64,000 nucleotides of DNA, taken from the NCBI GenBank assembly GCA_037576195.1, contig CM075104.1, positions 11,734,211 to 11,798,210 on the forward strand. The letters run 5' to 3'. This stretch comes from Phytoseiulus persimilis (lineage: Eukaryota > Arthropoda > Arachnida > Mesostigmata > Phytoseiidae). Of the stretch, positions 53,430 through 64,000 are shown piece after piece. Position 1 is the stretch's first letter. Each line of letters begins with the position of its first letter. Position numbers and translations under genes: made by a program. A model generated the notes under the pieces. The model made no database searches. It was not told the DNA's origin and was given only the letters and a program-made list of their open reading frames with translations.

Positions 53430-55334
53430 GGCACCTGAGTCACCACGAACAGTCCCACCGGCACGAACACACGAAGGCCGATTAGAACTGTGGAGGGATC
53501 TCTCCTGCTTTACCCAACGGCTTCAGATGCTCACCGCATGTGAGAGGCTCGCGTGTCCGCCAATCAATTTGTACGTTCATTTGAGGAAATTTTCCGCGTG
53601 ATGGCGAGGATTCACCTGCCATCGAAAATTGTTTCTATGAACGCCAGCGCAAGTGAAACCAGTCCACTGGCTGGATTTGATCATTCCCCTGCGCTCAGCG
53701 CTCGTCGAACAACCAGAGTCAGTCAACGCACGATCTTTTCCAGAACAAAACGGATCTAGTCCTCGGGGTGCGATCTCAACATCCAAGAACTCCATAGAAC
53801 TAGCACCTGATGAGGCACGTTAATTTGATTTTTTCATTCATTTCTGGTCCACTCGCGAGCGTGAGCTGCTTGTGAAAGTTCACAATCGAGAGATACAATA
53901 CCAGCTTGACGGAGCGAATATCGTTTGAGCTCTCTCTTGAGAGTTTTAGAGATCCAGGGGGCCTGGATCCAGGGTAGCAGTTGGGCGTAGTTGGTTCTGT
54001 GCGGGGTCTCAGCAGGTCGAGAGCACATTGGCCACGGGCAGAGAGAAAGTATCGGATTTAGGCGTTCCAATGTGAGATTTGCTCCGAAAAACCTTTGGAG
54101 TCGGGGATTCCATGCGAGATTTTCTCCGAGCAACGAGCTCTATCGGACAGAGATACAGCAGTTTGGTCACACGACTTTGATGATGGAGGAGATCCCATAG
54201 TCGATCTACCTGGACGGAATTGAAGGAGATTTGTTTTTGACAGATTTGTCACTGACAGACATGGAATGCGAAAAACTTCGCATTCCATGGGGGGCTTCGT
54301 GGGGAGCTTCTCAAATGTTCTCGGCGGAGACATTGAATGCGAGAAACGCTCATTTTCATCAATGCAGCTCGATACGAACGGTCAGAGTTCCAGGAACAAG
54401 AGGAAATCCATAATGAATGAGTGCTTTCCAAAATGATTTCCCGGAATCGCCGGGATAGAATCGAATCCTCGCCAAATTCGCTGAGTTTGAATCACGTGCC
54501 AAACACCATCCCTTGATCATCGATTCCGCGTCGGGGAAATGTCTCCTTCCTTGTAAAATACCGAGCAGAGTGGTTTGATGGGTTGCTTTAATTTAACGAT
54601 GGAATTCATACATGGCATTTCATCCGGTCAGGCAGAGAATGGCTCTGCCTCTATCCGGTATATTTCCGTCAGGGAGCCCTCTGTTTTCGGGAATTGCTTG
54701 AGCATGATCGTGGCACTGTTGCAATGTATGTTACATGGCTGTCATGTTCAACTGTGAAGGGAACGAATTTCGCCACTTCCTCTGTTCTGGAATCTCCCCC
54801 TCCTCTGGAGAATCTCGCTCCCCCTCTGGCTGACTCTCAGCTCAATCCTCGTCGGAAACATCGGATGAACCGTCTCCTTTATCCTCTCTCAGCAGCGTTC
54901 TCATTCAAATCTTCTGAGCTCCATGTTCTCCCCACCGAGAAGCTCCTCTGCTGGAAGCAGACATTATTTGAGCATGTCCGTAACCGCAAGGTGCAATCCG
55001 CGAGCGTGGCTTAGATGGTGCCAGGAGGATTTTGGAGCTACTGCGTCGCTGACTTATTTTCTGAGACGTCGGTTTCCGGTAGTGCCCGTATATTGAGCGG
55101 CACATCAGCTATACACACGGCGTTGGAGGGATATCGAGTGAATGAGTGCTTTACCGTGTCTTTCAGGAAATATGCCATCCCCTATTGATAAGCCATATCT
55201 CGATTTTCGTACACTCCGTCTATATTAGCCGTACCCCGAATATGAGCCGTACCTGGAACTCATCTCAGCGTGGGGCCCGCGCGAGAGAAATGTCGGGATG
55301 CGGTCAAGTTCCAGAATTTGTCTGCTCCAGTAAG
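53430..55334. other. 1.9 kb upstream of the P450 with no recognised gene
   Basis: This should contain the P450 promoter, but I see no confident motif. Near 54060-54360 there are small imperfect repeats around GAATGCGA and TCCGA...GAGATTT. Short frames at 54694-55014 and 55146-55337 have no family resemblance. Confidence 0.4.
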
Positions 55335-55940
55335 TAGATATCATTTTCCGGAGTCCGGAATCCGCCGCGGACCGACCGGTCCGGGATTGGAATTTTCGGA
55401 CCGGCTGGTCCGCATCGGACCGGGCCAGTCCGATAAATCATTTTCCGGACCGGCCAGTCCGATAAATCATTTTTCCTGGTCCGATGGTCCGGAGAGTGAT
55501 TTTCCGTTAGGAGAGGCCCTGCTGAGGGATTTCACACCGATTCAGCCCTGATTCCGCTGATCGGGATATCCTCCACTGAGACATTTAGCACCGCACTGCC
55601 GATCGGATGGGGTCAGACTGCCGAGTCCGGAAAATCATCGGCCCCAGACTGATGATTCATCGGACTACCCAGTCCGATAAATCATTTGCCCTGGTCCGAC
55701 GGTCTAAATCTATCTGCTAAATGTCTCAATGAAGGATATCCCAATCGGCGGAATCAGGGCTAAATGGGTGTGAAATCCCTCAGCAGGGTCTCTCCTAATG
55801 GAAAATCACTCTCCGGACCATCGGACCAGGAAAAATGATTTATCGGACTGGCCGGCCCGATGAGGATCAGGTGGTCCGAAAATCCAGATTCCGGACCGGT
55901 CGGTCCGCGGCGGATTCCGGACTCCGGAAAATGATGTCCA
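55335..55940. mobile_element. Palindromic (foldback) element of about 606 bp
   Basis: Arms of roughly 245 bp (to about 55590 and from about 55700) are inverted copies. Outer ends read TAGATATCATTTTCCGG and the complement of TGGACATCATTTTCCGG. Arms are full of GGACCGG/CCGGTCC and CCAGTCCGATAAATCATT motifs. Flanking CCAGTAAG (55327-55334) and CCAGTGAG (55941-55948) match at 7 of 8, suggesting an 8-bp hAT-type duplication. There is no coding sequence, so this is a miniature element. Confidence 0.7.
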
Positions 55941-55985
55941 CCAGTGAGCGCCGATTGGAGATGACGCCTGCAAGCTGAAAAGTTT

Positions 55986-56517
55986 GTGGCACGCTGTTGT
56001 TTCAGGACCGTAGTCGGTGGAGGACTCCAGTGTTCGATCAGGGAAAGATTAAACGAATTTCCGGCGCAAGCGTTCTCGAATCCGAGAAAGCTTGCGCGAT
56101 TCGAGATGCGATTCGAAAGATGGTTGATTGGATGTTACCGCCGATCGTTCGCAACGGGCAAAGAGGACTCATCATTTCGGACTCAGCGAGCACCCATCGC
56201 GCGAAGACAGTGAATCCCCTACTCACCGCTGAAGGGGTGGATCAGATCATGATACCTCCTCGCATGTCCGGGGAGCTGCAGACTTTGGAGCTCGCGATCA
56301 AAAAGCTCTCCCTTTTTTGAGCCATGAAGTGAAAGAATTCATGGACCACCGGTTGCAGAAAAATACACGCGGCAACTTCGTCAAACCAAGCCTACCTGGA
56401 GCAGTATCATGGGTGAAAAACTCATGGGCAAGGATCTGCAATGACTGTGTGAGAAACGCACCGAGAGCCGCTTATCTCGACGAAACTAGCTCGTTTGAAG
56501 AAACGTACGTGACGCGT
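55986..56517 (+). pseudogene. pogo/Tigger-type (DDE_1) transposase fragment
   Basis: One frame gives GLIISDSASTHRAK, which carries the second catalytic aspartate region of DDE_1 enzymes, then IMIPPRMSGELQTLELAIKK where lPpxxTsxlQPlD is expected. After a shift at about 56317 it continues with FMDHRLQKNTRGNFVKPS and AVSWVKNSWARI, the usual C-terminal block. The N-terminal HTH domains and first aspartate are not found. It is a decayed fragment. Confidence 0.72.
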
Positions 56518-56899
56518 TGATCCTTCCGGCGGTCAGCCAATGAGAAGCCGAAATGGCCTTCTCCAACTCGACGGTTTCCGAAGATATGGCACAGGAGATG
56601 ACCTGGCTGTTTTAGAATGAGTGCCCGGACTTTTGTTGTCTCGGTATCTCGAAGTGAAAATTTTGAAGCGCCCCAGTGAAAATTCATGTATGTGAAACGA
56701 ATATAAGCCATGCCCCAAAAATGAGCCGTTGTCCAATCTTCGGATCCCTAGACCAGGGGTTCTCAACCTGGTACCCAAGGGGTCCGTCAGTCATCTCTGG
56801 CGTAGCTCTGGTTCCCAGATCAGAGGATTCCGATGAGCCTCAGCCGCCCTCCGTGGTGAAGCCTAGTGAAATTACGCCAACTCTACCGAAAAAAAGTCA

Positions 56900-59800
56900 T
56901 TCAAGTGCGAAAACTTGGCACTTTCACGAGCGCTACATCAATTTGGGTTCGATGAAAGTCGGCGATGAAAAGAAGCCTGATGGGCCATCAGTGATGGCTT
57001 ATGCGTGATCTGTCAGGATGTCCTCAAGAACAGCTCCTTGGTACACACCAAACTTGATCGTCACTTGAGCTTAAAACATCCGAATTTGACATCTATGCCT
57101 ACTTCGATCTTCGAATTAGCCGCGAAAGAACTAGAGCTGTCGCGGAGAGCGTTATCATGCAGTCCTCCGAAAGAGCCGGAGGGGGTTTCGCTGAGGGTCT
57201 GCTATAAAATTGGTCAGGAAGGTGAAGCGCACACGATCGGGGAAAAACTTGTGAAGCCCTGCATTCTCAAAGCAGCTGTGTCTCTATTCAACGAGAAACA
57301 GATCAATCAGATTCAGGCAATCCGTGTCTCAAACAGTACGCTGAGCAGCCGCATCGCGAATATCAGCTCATGGTTGGAAAATGAAAATTGTCGAGAGCTA
57401 AGGGATAGTACGCACTGGGCCTTATAACTTGACGAGTCTACCGATGTGGCAGGCTGCGCAATCGTATTGGCATTCGTGTGATACGTTCGCATCCGAAGTT
57501 AGAGATGAGTTACTGCTCTGTAAGCAACTGACAAAAAACGCCACCGGTAGGAGCACCTTCAACTTGATAGATGCGGGGGGGGGGGCAGCTATGACTTGTC
57601 GACAGATGGGTTTCATCGATAGGGTGGAAGGAAAATCACCTCACATCAGTACCAGCCATTGTATTTTTCATCGAGAGGCTATCGCCGTCAAACGCATTCC
57701 ACGCGCACTGAAAACTGGCCTCGATGACGGAATCAAGATAATGAACTTCATCAAAGCTGGACCGCTCCAATCTGGATTGTTCAAAGAGATATTTGAACAG
57801 ATGGGTAGCGAGCACCAATGTCTCCTTCTTCATACTGAGGTACGTTGGCTTCCACGAGGCCGCGTTCTAACCTGCCGTTTCGAACTACGCGAAGAAATCG
57901 TTTCCCCGATCGTTCCCGGCCCCTGTGCTCCGTTCATCAATCCATGCAGTCTATCGGACGAGATTTGATGGGAGGTTCCGAAAATTTTCCTCCTCCCCAC
58001 AACTCCCGCATGTCATAGCAGACAGCGGAGAAGGAGGAACGAGATGAGTAGCGGAAAAATTGTCAAGAATCGAACCGAATTCTCGATTCCAGCTCGAGAC
58101 GAGAGCGAATCTCTTTCGATGACGAGAGTTCGCGTTCTTCCGGACTCCGTGGCTTGTTCCCCCGTACTTCCCATCCGCTCGACGTGGTTTTCGGCACCGA
58201 CTCGGGAGTAATCAGTCAAGGGCCCGATTTCGAATCGGCTAGTTATCCTCATTTCGTCTTCAGCTCTCCCGAGCTCCCACGTTTTGTTCTCGAGAGGAGC
58301 GGAGGGTTTGTCGTCGTCGTCGTCTTCGAGGAGCTCGAGGTGGATTTCATCTCCTTTCTTTCCTCCGTTCCTAAATGGATTTCACAAACGGATTTATCCT
58401 TCAGGGGCGTCTACGCGGTCCACACACGAGATGAGAAGACGACGACGACGACAACAACAGTAACGACGACGACGAGAAGACTAAGGAAAAGAATAAAGGG
58501 AGGGATTCGAGGGACTTTCGCCCGGGAGAGCAGCACTCTCCTCGCAAGCACGGCCATACTCAAAAAGACAGACAGAGTCCGGAAAAAAAAAACTTAGCAA
58601 AGGGAGCCGGGGAAGCTGCTCTGAACGAAATAAGATTTATCTCTTGGAACACAACAACGAACGGGGAAAAGCGATTGTCACCAAAACAACCTCCTCTTCA
58701 ACGGAGAGCAATTTCACGAATGGGATTAGGAAGCTATGAAAGGTCAACCGGGACTCCTAAATTGTCCCTGCGCAGGAAAAATAAAGCTCAGCTTCCCAGG
58801 TTTCGGAATATCAGACGAAGCTCTTCTCATTCGCGTGTCGATAAATCGTCTTCATCGATGGCCATCCTTTGATCGGATGAAGCTTCAGAGGAAGCCGATT
58901 TCTCCGGCTCTAAAAGCCCTCCGTCACGACTTTGCAACGTCGAGCTTTCGCTTGCTCCGGTCGAGCAGGGGGAATAGGATTCATCGGAACCACGAGAGAT
59001 CACGAGTCCTCGCTGGTTCGGCATTGCGAGAATAAAATCCGCGATCGATCCAAAACGATGCGAGAATCTTACCTCAAGCCCAGCTCCAACCCGCTTCATC
59101 GGGGGATTTCGTTCGGGGCCATCGCTTCTCTCCGACCTCGACTTCTTGCTCGACTTTCTGTATTTTGGATCTATTGTTTCATTCCTTCCCTATATCCCTA
59201 GTTTCTTTCAGAACGACTCCTCAATCCCCGGTTTTCAATTCCTCCAAGCTCCTGCTTTCGATGGCTTTCAGTCTCCAAAACCAGTCGAGCTTGTTCGACC
59301 GATTCTGAGACACCAACTGGCTTCAACGGTTGGCCTACTTGGCCGACATATTCCAGGAGTTGGACGAATCGAACGCGGCGCTCCAGGGCCCTAACGTGCA
59401 TATTTTCTCGGCTGTGGAGAGAATTGGCTCCATGAAGAAGAAGCTGGGAATATGGGCGGGCTGATTCTCCAAGATCGCCTCGATCCGTTTGTCACACTGC
59501 AGCATTTCCTTCTCGAGAAGAGTTTGGTGGTGGATGAGGATCTGAAAAGTGTCATGATTGAACACCTCATTGAGCTTCGGGCGAATCTCGAGACGTACTT
59601 TCACACTCAGTTGTTGTCAAAGCAAACGCCTCTTGACTGGGTTAAGAACCCATTCTCCTTAACCACCCCATACGCTCTCGCCGGCAGACGGATTGACCAG
59701 TTAGCGGAGTTACAACACAGTAGCCACTTGGAGGAAAGGTTCGGTAAAATGAAGCAAGCAAGCTTCTGGGCCTCACTTCTGACAGAATGTCCCGACTTAG

Positions 59801-59982
59801 CGCGACCGGCGCTCAAATTTCTGGTGCCATTCATCACCGGTTGTTTGTGCGAATCAGGGTTTGCGATATATACATCCACGAATACCAAGTACCGATCTCG
59901 CCTGAACGCGGAAAACGAAATGCGCCCCCAGCTATTAAGAAGGGAGCCCGATTTCGTGGCGATTCCGAGAGATTACCAGTAA
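56900..59982 (+). pseudogene. Buster-type hAT transposase, broken
   Basis: The N-terminus has HFHERYINLGSM and a BED-like finger (ICQDVLKNSSLV...HLSLKHP) with a stop near 57006. The next block has HTIGEKLVKPCILKA and ISSWLENENCRELRDSTHWAL, a stop at 57427, then LDESTDVAG. The core continues as CIFHREAIAVKRI, NFIKAGPLQSGLFKEIFEQMGSEH and LLLHTEVRWLPRG (57650-57860). After an insertion it resumes at about 59300 with RLAYLADIFQELDESN and runs to the C-terminal dimerisation block (LVPFITGCLCESGFAIYTSTNTKYRS), ending 59982. These are the hallmarks of the hAT group related to vertebrate ZBED5 and FAM200. Stops and the insertion disable it. Confidence 0.82.
57910..59290. other. About 1.4 kb of unrelated DNA inside the Buster transposase
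   Basis: The transposase reading is lost at about 57905 and resumes near 59295. The interior has a (GAC/ACG)n microsatellite at 58437-58482 and short frames rich in Ser, Thr and Arg. I recognise no gene or transposon ends. It could be an insertion of another element. Confidence 0.45.
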
Positions 59983-60245
59983 CAACCTCCTCATTGGGTT
60001 TTGAGATGTATATCCGGCTTCCTTACTTTGTGTTCGCTCATGTACGAAGTAGAAAGTAAGTTTTTAACAGTAAACAAAAAGTGTTGACCTTGTGCAAACG
60101 ATCGTTGTAGATGAAAACATGACGATTCTCAGCCAAAATCGTTAGCTTCAGAAGGAAGGGGTTCGCGGAAATACTCGCGGCGTAGGAGAGGGGGTCCGCG
60201 GACCCCGTCGGGGGTCCGAATGACGAAAAACGTTGAGGACCCCAG

Positions 60246-61113
60246 CCATGGTCGGATCGACCCCGTAATCACCGCTTTTGCTTTCGCATCTACCTTGGTC
60301 CATTCTGGATTCAGAATCGGAGACTCACCCCGTTCGTTCTCGGAATCGCGACCCTTATCGACCCAAACCAGTTCTTCACCTCGAAGGAAACCTCGACTTG
60401 AATATTCCAGACTGGGGAATCGTTATGGAATACTAGCCTTCCACGGCCTTCGTCCGACTACGCTGGCTGGCCCGTCCCTTGCTTCGGGAGTCCACTGCTG
60501 ACAGACTGACATTGCCTTCCATGAATTGTCATAAGAGCTTGAGGAGTGGCCGCCGCATCTCGCTAGCATAGTATCGGGGCGGTGCGCCTCATGGTTGAGA
60601 TTCGTGTCCCGGTCATACATGCGAGCAGGTACAATCTGGCGGGGTCAACGGGTCAGCACCATTGGTGAACTATCTACTTTTTCGGCTAATCCGCGCATCT
60701 CTCAAAAATATGGTAAGACTCACCCCGGATTCACCGTGTTAGACTACGAGGAGTGTGGTGAGATCGAACCCGGAGCCAGCTCCTGAGAGTCCCGAGAATA
60801 TTAACAATCCGATCACGGAATAACCTCCTTCGAATCCGGAAAGTGTGGTCAGGTTGACCCCGGAATCACCCCCCCCAGACTCCGAGAAGTGTGCTGAGAT
60901 AGATTCCTGGACCACCTGCTTAGGCTCCCATAAGTATGGTAAGATCGACCTCGGAATCACCTCCCTAGCCTCAGAGAAGTCAGGTTAGATCGGTCCAGGC
61001 ATCAATTCCTCAGGCTCCGGAAAGTTTGGTCGGATCGACCCCGAAATTACCTCCCCAGATTCCGAGGAGTGTTCCAAGATAGGTCCGGTACCACCGCTTT
61101 AGACTCCAAGAAG
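60246..61113. repeat. Degenerate 45-mer array
   Basis: From about 60690 to 61113 there are nine or ten diverged units with GTGGTCAGGTTGACCCCGG or GATCGACCTCGGAATCACC cores, in the same orientation as 39410. Traces of the unit occur near 60245-60275. No gene is visible in 60280-60690. The array runs up to the SINE target duplication. Confidence 0.82.
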
Positions 61114-61300
61114 ACTCCATTTCTTATGTGGTAAAAAGAGGATTTAATTTATATCAGAATTAAATCTGAACCATCTTAAGACCCAAGCCCACCGCCCGCA
61201 ATGGGATTTGCGAGGCGATAGGGAGTGTTACTGAAGCAATACCGAAAAGGTGAATCCGGGACACTCCTGAGGGCTGGCTGAGAGGTTCAGCCGAAAACAG
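61114..61300 (+). mobile_element. tRNA-derived SINE, copy 3, 5' truncated
   Basis: It contains only the body and 3' end (ATCTGAACCATCTTAAG onward) of the SINE at 28316, without the tRNA-like head. It is flanked by a 13-bp duplication, AGACTCCAAGAAG, at 61101-61113 and 61301-61313. The target is a 45-mer unit. 5' truncation with a good duplication indicates LINE-driven insertion. Confidence 0.9.
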
Positions 61301-61313
61301 AGACTCCAAGAAG

Positions 61314-61619
61314 TATGGTCAGATCGAGGCCGGAATCTCTCGGTCGGAACCTTCGAAGAGGACGGTCGCACTCGTCGTCGCTCCGCCTTCTGAGAGATTT
61401 AGAGGCTTCTGGTGTTCCTGGCTGCGCAGCGGGTGACACGAGACCATTTTTGGTGAGTATCGCATCATCCGGGCCCGAGGGGTTGACAATCCAAGGAATT
61501 AAATACGAAAAGCTCGGTTTTTGAAGAGACACCTGCCGGATCTACTTTGGGCGACTGTTGCGGTTCTTGAGGCAATCGATCCGCGACAATCCGCTTGGAT
61601 TGAGATAGGCAGGCTGACA
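61314..61619. other. Gap between SINE and LINE copy i
   Basis: The first ~30 bp finish a 45-mer unit. The rest has no recognised feature and may belong to the LINE 5' UTR. Confidence 0.35.
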
Positions 61620-61874
61620 GAGAGGTAAGGAAGCCAAGTCTCTTCGGGTTTTTCCCCAACCGCTCAGGGGAGGACTGTCCCGAAGACGGGGGTTAGGACT
61701 GTCCGGCTAGGACAGTTTTCGTTCGCTTTGGAGGGTTTTCCCAAGCGGGGGAACCTAGAGCATAGGTAGTTGTTCCAGAGGTTAGAGGATTGCGGCGGGA
61801 ACTACGCCAATAATTTTGGCCAGACTCTGTTAGGGGGTTAGGGCTTCAAAAGGGGGAAGACTAGACGGGGCAGG

Positions 61875-63977
61875 ATGGCTCGAAGGGGCTCAGCGCCCGA
61901 GCCTGAGTTGGGAGAACTCGACGCTCTCGAGAGGGAGGCAACGGCCCCCGAGGGGAGGAGAGGGGGCGAGGTGCCCGGAGAGGGGAGGGAGGGGACGTTG
62001 CCCAAGAAATGGGGGAGGGGGGAACCTTCAAGCGTACGAAAATTGCGCGCTCGCCTGCAAAGGGCATGGAAGGACTTGACGGAGGGGCGCGGCTATCGTT
62101 GGCCCATTCGACGCAAGGAAGAAGGATGGAGCTGGGGGACGAGGGGAAACCTGGGGAGGGGGCGCACGGACCGAGGAAAAGGGGACCCGAGGGCGTAGTG
62201 ACCCCAGAGAAGGAGACACCGAGGGAAAAAACAGGGGTGGAGGGGACCGGCATGCAGGGAGCGGCGCCGACCCCAAAGGGGGAGAGCCAGGGGGCTAGCG
62301 TGGGGAGAGACAAGGACGGAATCCAGCTCGAGCATGAGCTCTATCTCATGAGGAAATACATGAAGGAACTCTCGAATCTTTGTAAAGCTCAGAATACCAA
62401 GGTGGAGCTGAAAGACCGTGGTAAAGTCATGCCCATTCTGTATGGTAAGCTGGGAGCCAGCCTCAGGAGGTCTTTAACCAAGGCGAGGGAGGCAGGGGAT
62501 GCAATATTGACCCGGACTGGGCACGGAAGAAGGGGGGGGCGATACATGCAGTATATGCGGCAGTGAGGGAAGCGGCAATAGGGTGAAAACAAGGGAGGAA
62601 GAGGTGGGGGGAGATCGAGAAAAGGATCTCAACGGCGGTAACGCTCGAGGACCGCCTGGGTCTCTCTGACCTCGAATGGCCGGAGGAGTGCTTCAAGCAC
62701 GTCAAGCGGACGCCGGAGGAGAACTGGGCCCGGCGTACCGAGATGGTCATCATTGGGGAGGGGGATAAGCTGGAGGGAGGGATCTGGAGAGACATTCGGG
62801 CACAGTTTCCGACGATTGAGGAGCTCTGCGGGCTCGCGGCGGGCAACGTGGCGGTCCTGAGGAGTTTTGACGTGATGGAAATTGTTGGGGAATCGAGGGG
62901 GTCTAAGCGACCGGAGGGCACCAGATGAATGGTTGGAGGGATCATCAAAAAAGGGCAGATCGCAGGGGCGCAGACTCTCATTATGCTGGAAAGAGGGCTG
63001 GAGAAGGTTCTGGAGGTCGCCGGAACTGGGAGGGACCGACCAGAGGTCTTCGTTGACCCGGCCTGTCGAAACCAGTGGCTCCTCAGAGCTCTGGAAGTTG
63101 CATACAGAGTCGTGGGAAAGACCCTTGGGGTCGGTGGGGAACCCGGGTTATGCTCAAGGGGGAAAATCGTCTCAACAGGGACGACGACCGGGAATGAGGG
63201 CTCCCAGAGGGCCACGTTAAAAGTTAAGGTGGGGGAGGGGGGGCCTTTGCGGAGGCTCTGAGGGGATCAGGGAACAATGGGACTCCTGCAAATCGGATCT
63301 GAGAATCCGAGGGGTACCGACGAGGGATGGAGTCTCATTATAAGACTCAACGACGGTGAGGAGGGTGCAGGGAGGGATATAGTGAGGACACTCAAGGAGA
63401 AGGCGAATCTGGACGCCGACGTGGGACTGGCACGTGGGGAGCGAACAGTGGCTCTCTGGGGTTTCGACCCGCTGGTCTCACCGGTGGAAGCGGAACGTGC
63501 TCTCCGGAGCCTTCTGCAGATACCGAATGTCGCCAAGGTCAAGGCAGATGAGCCCCGTCTCGTCAGAGCCGAAGTGTGGCGAGCCCTGGTCACATTACCA
63601 GTGGAACACGCGGACGCTCTCCTGCGTCACAGGACTGTCCAACTGTGAAGTCGGTGGTGCAGGCCCGAGCTGTGGGTGGACATTCAATTGTGCTTTAGGT
63701 GTCATGTGCCGGGGCACAGGGCGAAGGACTGCAAGGCTGGGGGTGGGGATGGGAAGCTATGTTACAGATGCGGGAGCCCGGATCATCTGGCGAACGATTG
63801 CGTGGAGTCCCCGAGGTGCTTTGTATGTGTGTTGGACGGGCACCGGGCTGACAGCAGCACCTGTCCGGCCGGGGGCAAAAAATAAAAGAGGTCATTGGTG
63901 CGGGGAAACGGGGCAACCGAGGCGATACAAGACCAACCGACGAGTGGATCACGGTGGGGAAAAAATCAAATAGATAA
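61875..63977 (+). pseudogene. R1-type ORF1 (gag-like) of copy i, frameshifted
   Basis: ATG 61875 begins a charged N-terminus. Frames then alternate over 62009-62566, 62592-62927, 62929-63261, 63277-63648 and 63676-63885. The conserved parts are QLEHELYLMRKYMKELS, AQNTKVELKDRGKVMP, DLEWPEECFKHVKRTPEE and the gag core WGFDPLVSPVEAERALRSLL. The three CCHC knuckles are at 63691-63870 (CFRCHVPGHRAKDC and CYRCGSPDHLANDC first). A shift after 63870 leads to DEWITVGKKS and a TAA at 63975-63977. At least five shifts disable it. Confidence 0.85.
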
Positions 63978-63979
63978 GA

Positions 63980-64000
63980 ATGAGTGAGGTGGGGATAATC
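63980..64000 (+). CDS. Start of R1-type ORF2, copy i (cut by window end)
   Basis: ATG 63980 opens MSEVGII, matching the MAEVCVI start of ORF2 at 1909. Unlike copy a, the ORF1 stop (63975-63977) lies two bases before this ATG rather than overlapping it. Nothing more can be said because the window ends. Confidence 0.6.

Larger units (their letters stand above)
56754..60245 (+). mobile_element. Decayed Buster-like hAT transposon
   Basis: The left end CAGGGGTTCTCAACC at 56754 is a typical hAT tip. The right end reads GTTGAGGACCCCAG at 60245, its near-complement. The flanking 8-mers CCCTAGAC and CCATGGTC match at only five positions, consistent with age. The interior encodes a ZBED5/FAM200-like transposase with stops. 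About 1.4 kb of unrelated DNA interrupts it. Confidence 0.72.
61620..64000 (+). mobile_element. R1-type LINE copy i, running off the window
   Basis: A G-rich 5' UTR (from about 61620) with two copies of GACTGTCC-type motifs leads into ORF1 at 61875 and the first codons of ORF2 at 63980. It retains the ORF1 N-terminus, which copy a lacks. The 5' boundary is approximate. Confidence 0.8.

Noticed and set aside
58154..58597. A 147-residue ORF with a poly-Thr tract
   Set aside because: The tract is an ACG-type microsatellite, and the rest has no recognisable domain. Not supported as a gene.

Overview
The window looks like a repeat-dense stretch of an arthropod nuclear genome. The evidence is a ten-exon clan-4 type cytochrome P450 with short GT-AG introns, R1-clade LINEs, an intact BEL/Pao element, Mag-like and other Ty3/gypsy fragments, hAT and pogo transposons and a tRNA-derived SINE. 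A chelicerate (mite or tick) is my tentative guess; the sequence does not prove it. There are no bacterial features.

Layout. 1-3474: a decayed plus-strand R1-type LINE (ORF1 plus start of ORF2). 3475-10296: a minus-strand R1 copy split by a complete hAT transposon (4540-10086) with an exact 8-bp target duplication, nearly identical terminal inverted repeats (TIRs), arrays of a 45-bp repeat inside both TIRs, and a two-exon transposase. 10297-18978: a large satellite of the same 45-mer, interrupted by an R1-type LINE (12046-14657) that ends in poly(A). 18979-28018: degenerate 45-mers, two 5'-truncated gypsy elements, a LINE tail carrying a solo LTR, and another R1 copy. 28316-36474: a SINE and a complete 7.8-kb BEL/Pao element with one intact gag-pol ORF and an unexplained antisense ORF before its 3' LTR. 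37250-45312: a LINE copy that appears to be split by about 6.3 kb of inserted DNA. That DNA includes a SINE and two adjacent long-TIR elements (38906-41363 and 41367-43917), whose arms also contain 45-mer arrays; the second carries a SWIM zinc-finger gene. 45314-47810: a minus-strand LINE ORF1 containing a 43-bp hAT miniature. 50244-53429: the P450, the only convincing host gene. 55335-60245: a palindromic element, a pogo fragment and a decayed Buster-like hAT. 60246-64000: 45-mers, a SINE and a plus-strand R1 copy running off the end.

Main message: one ~45-bp repeat family links at least three long-TIR DNA transposons and the free satellite. This suggests that arrays carried in transposon TIRs seeded, or were seeded by, the satellite. 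I found no published system that I recognise as this, and I could run no searches. Most other coding signals are broken transposon genes. The three coding units that look intact are the hAT transposase, the BEL gag-pol and the P450.
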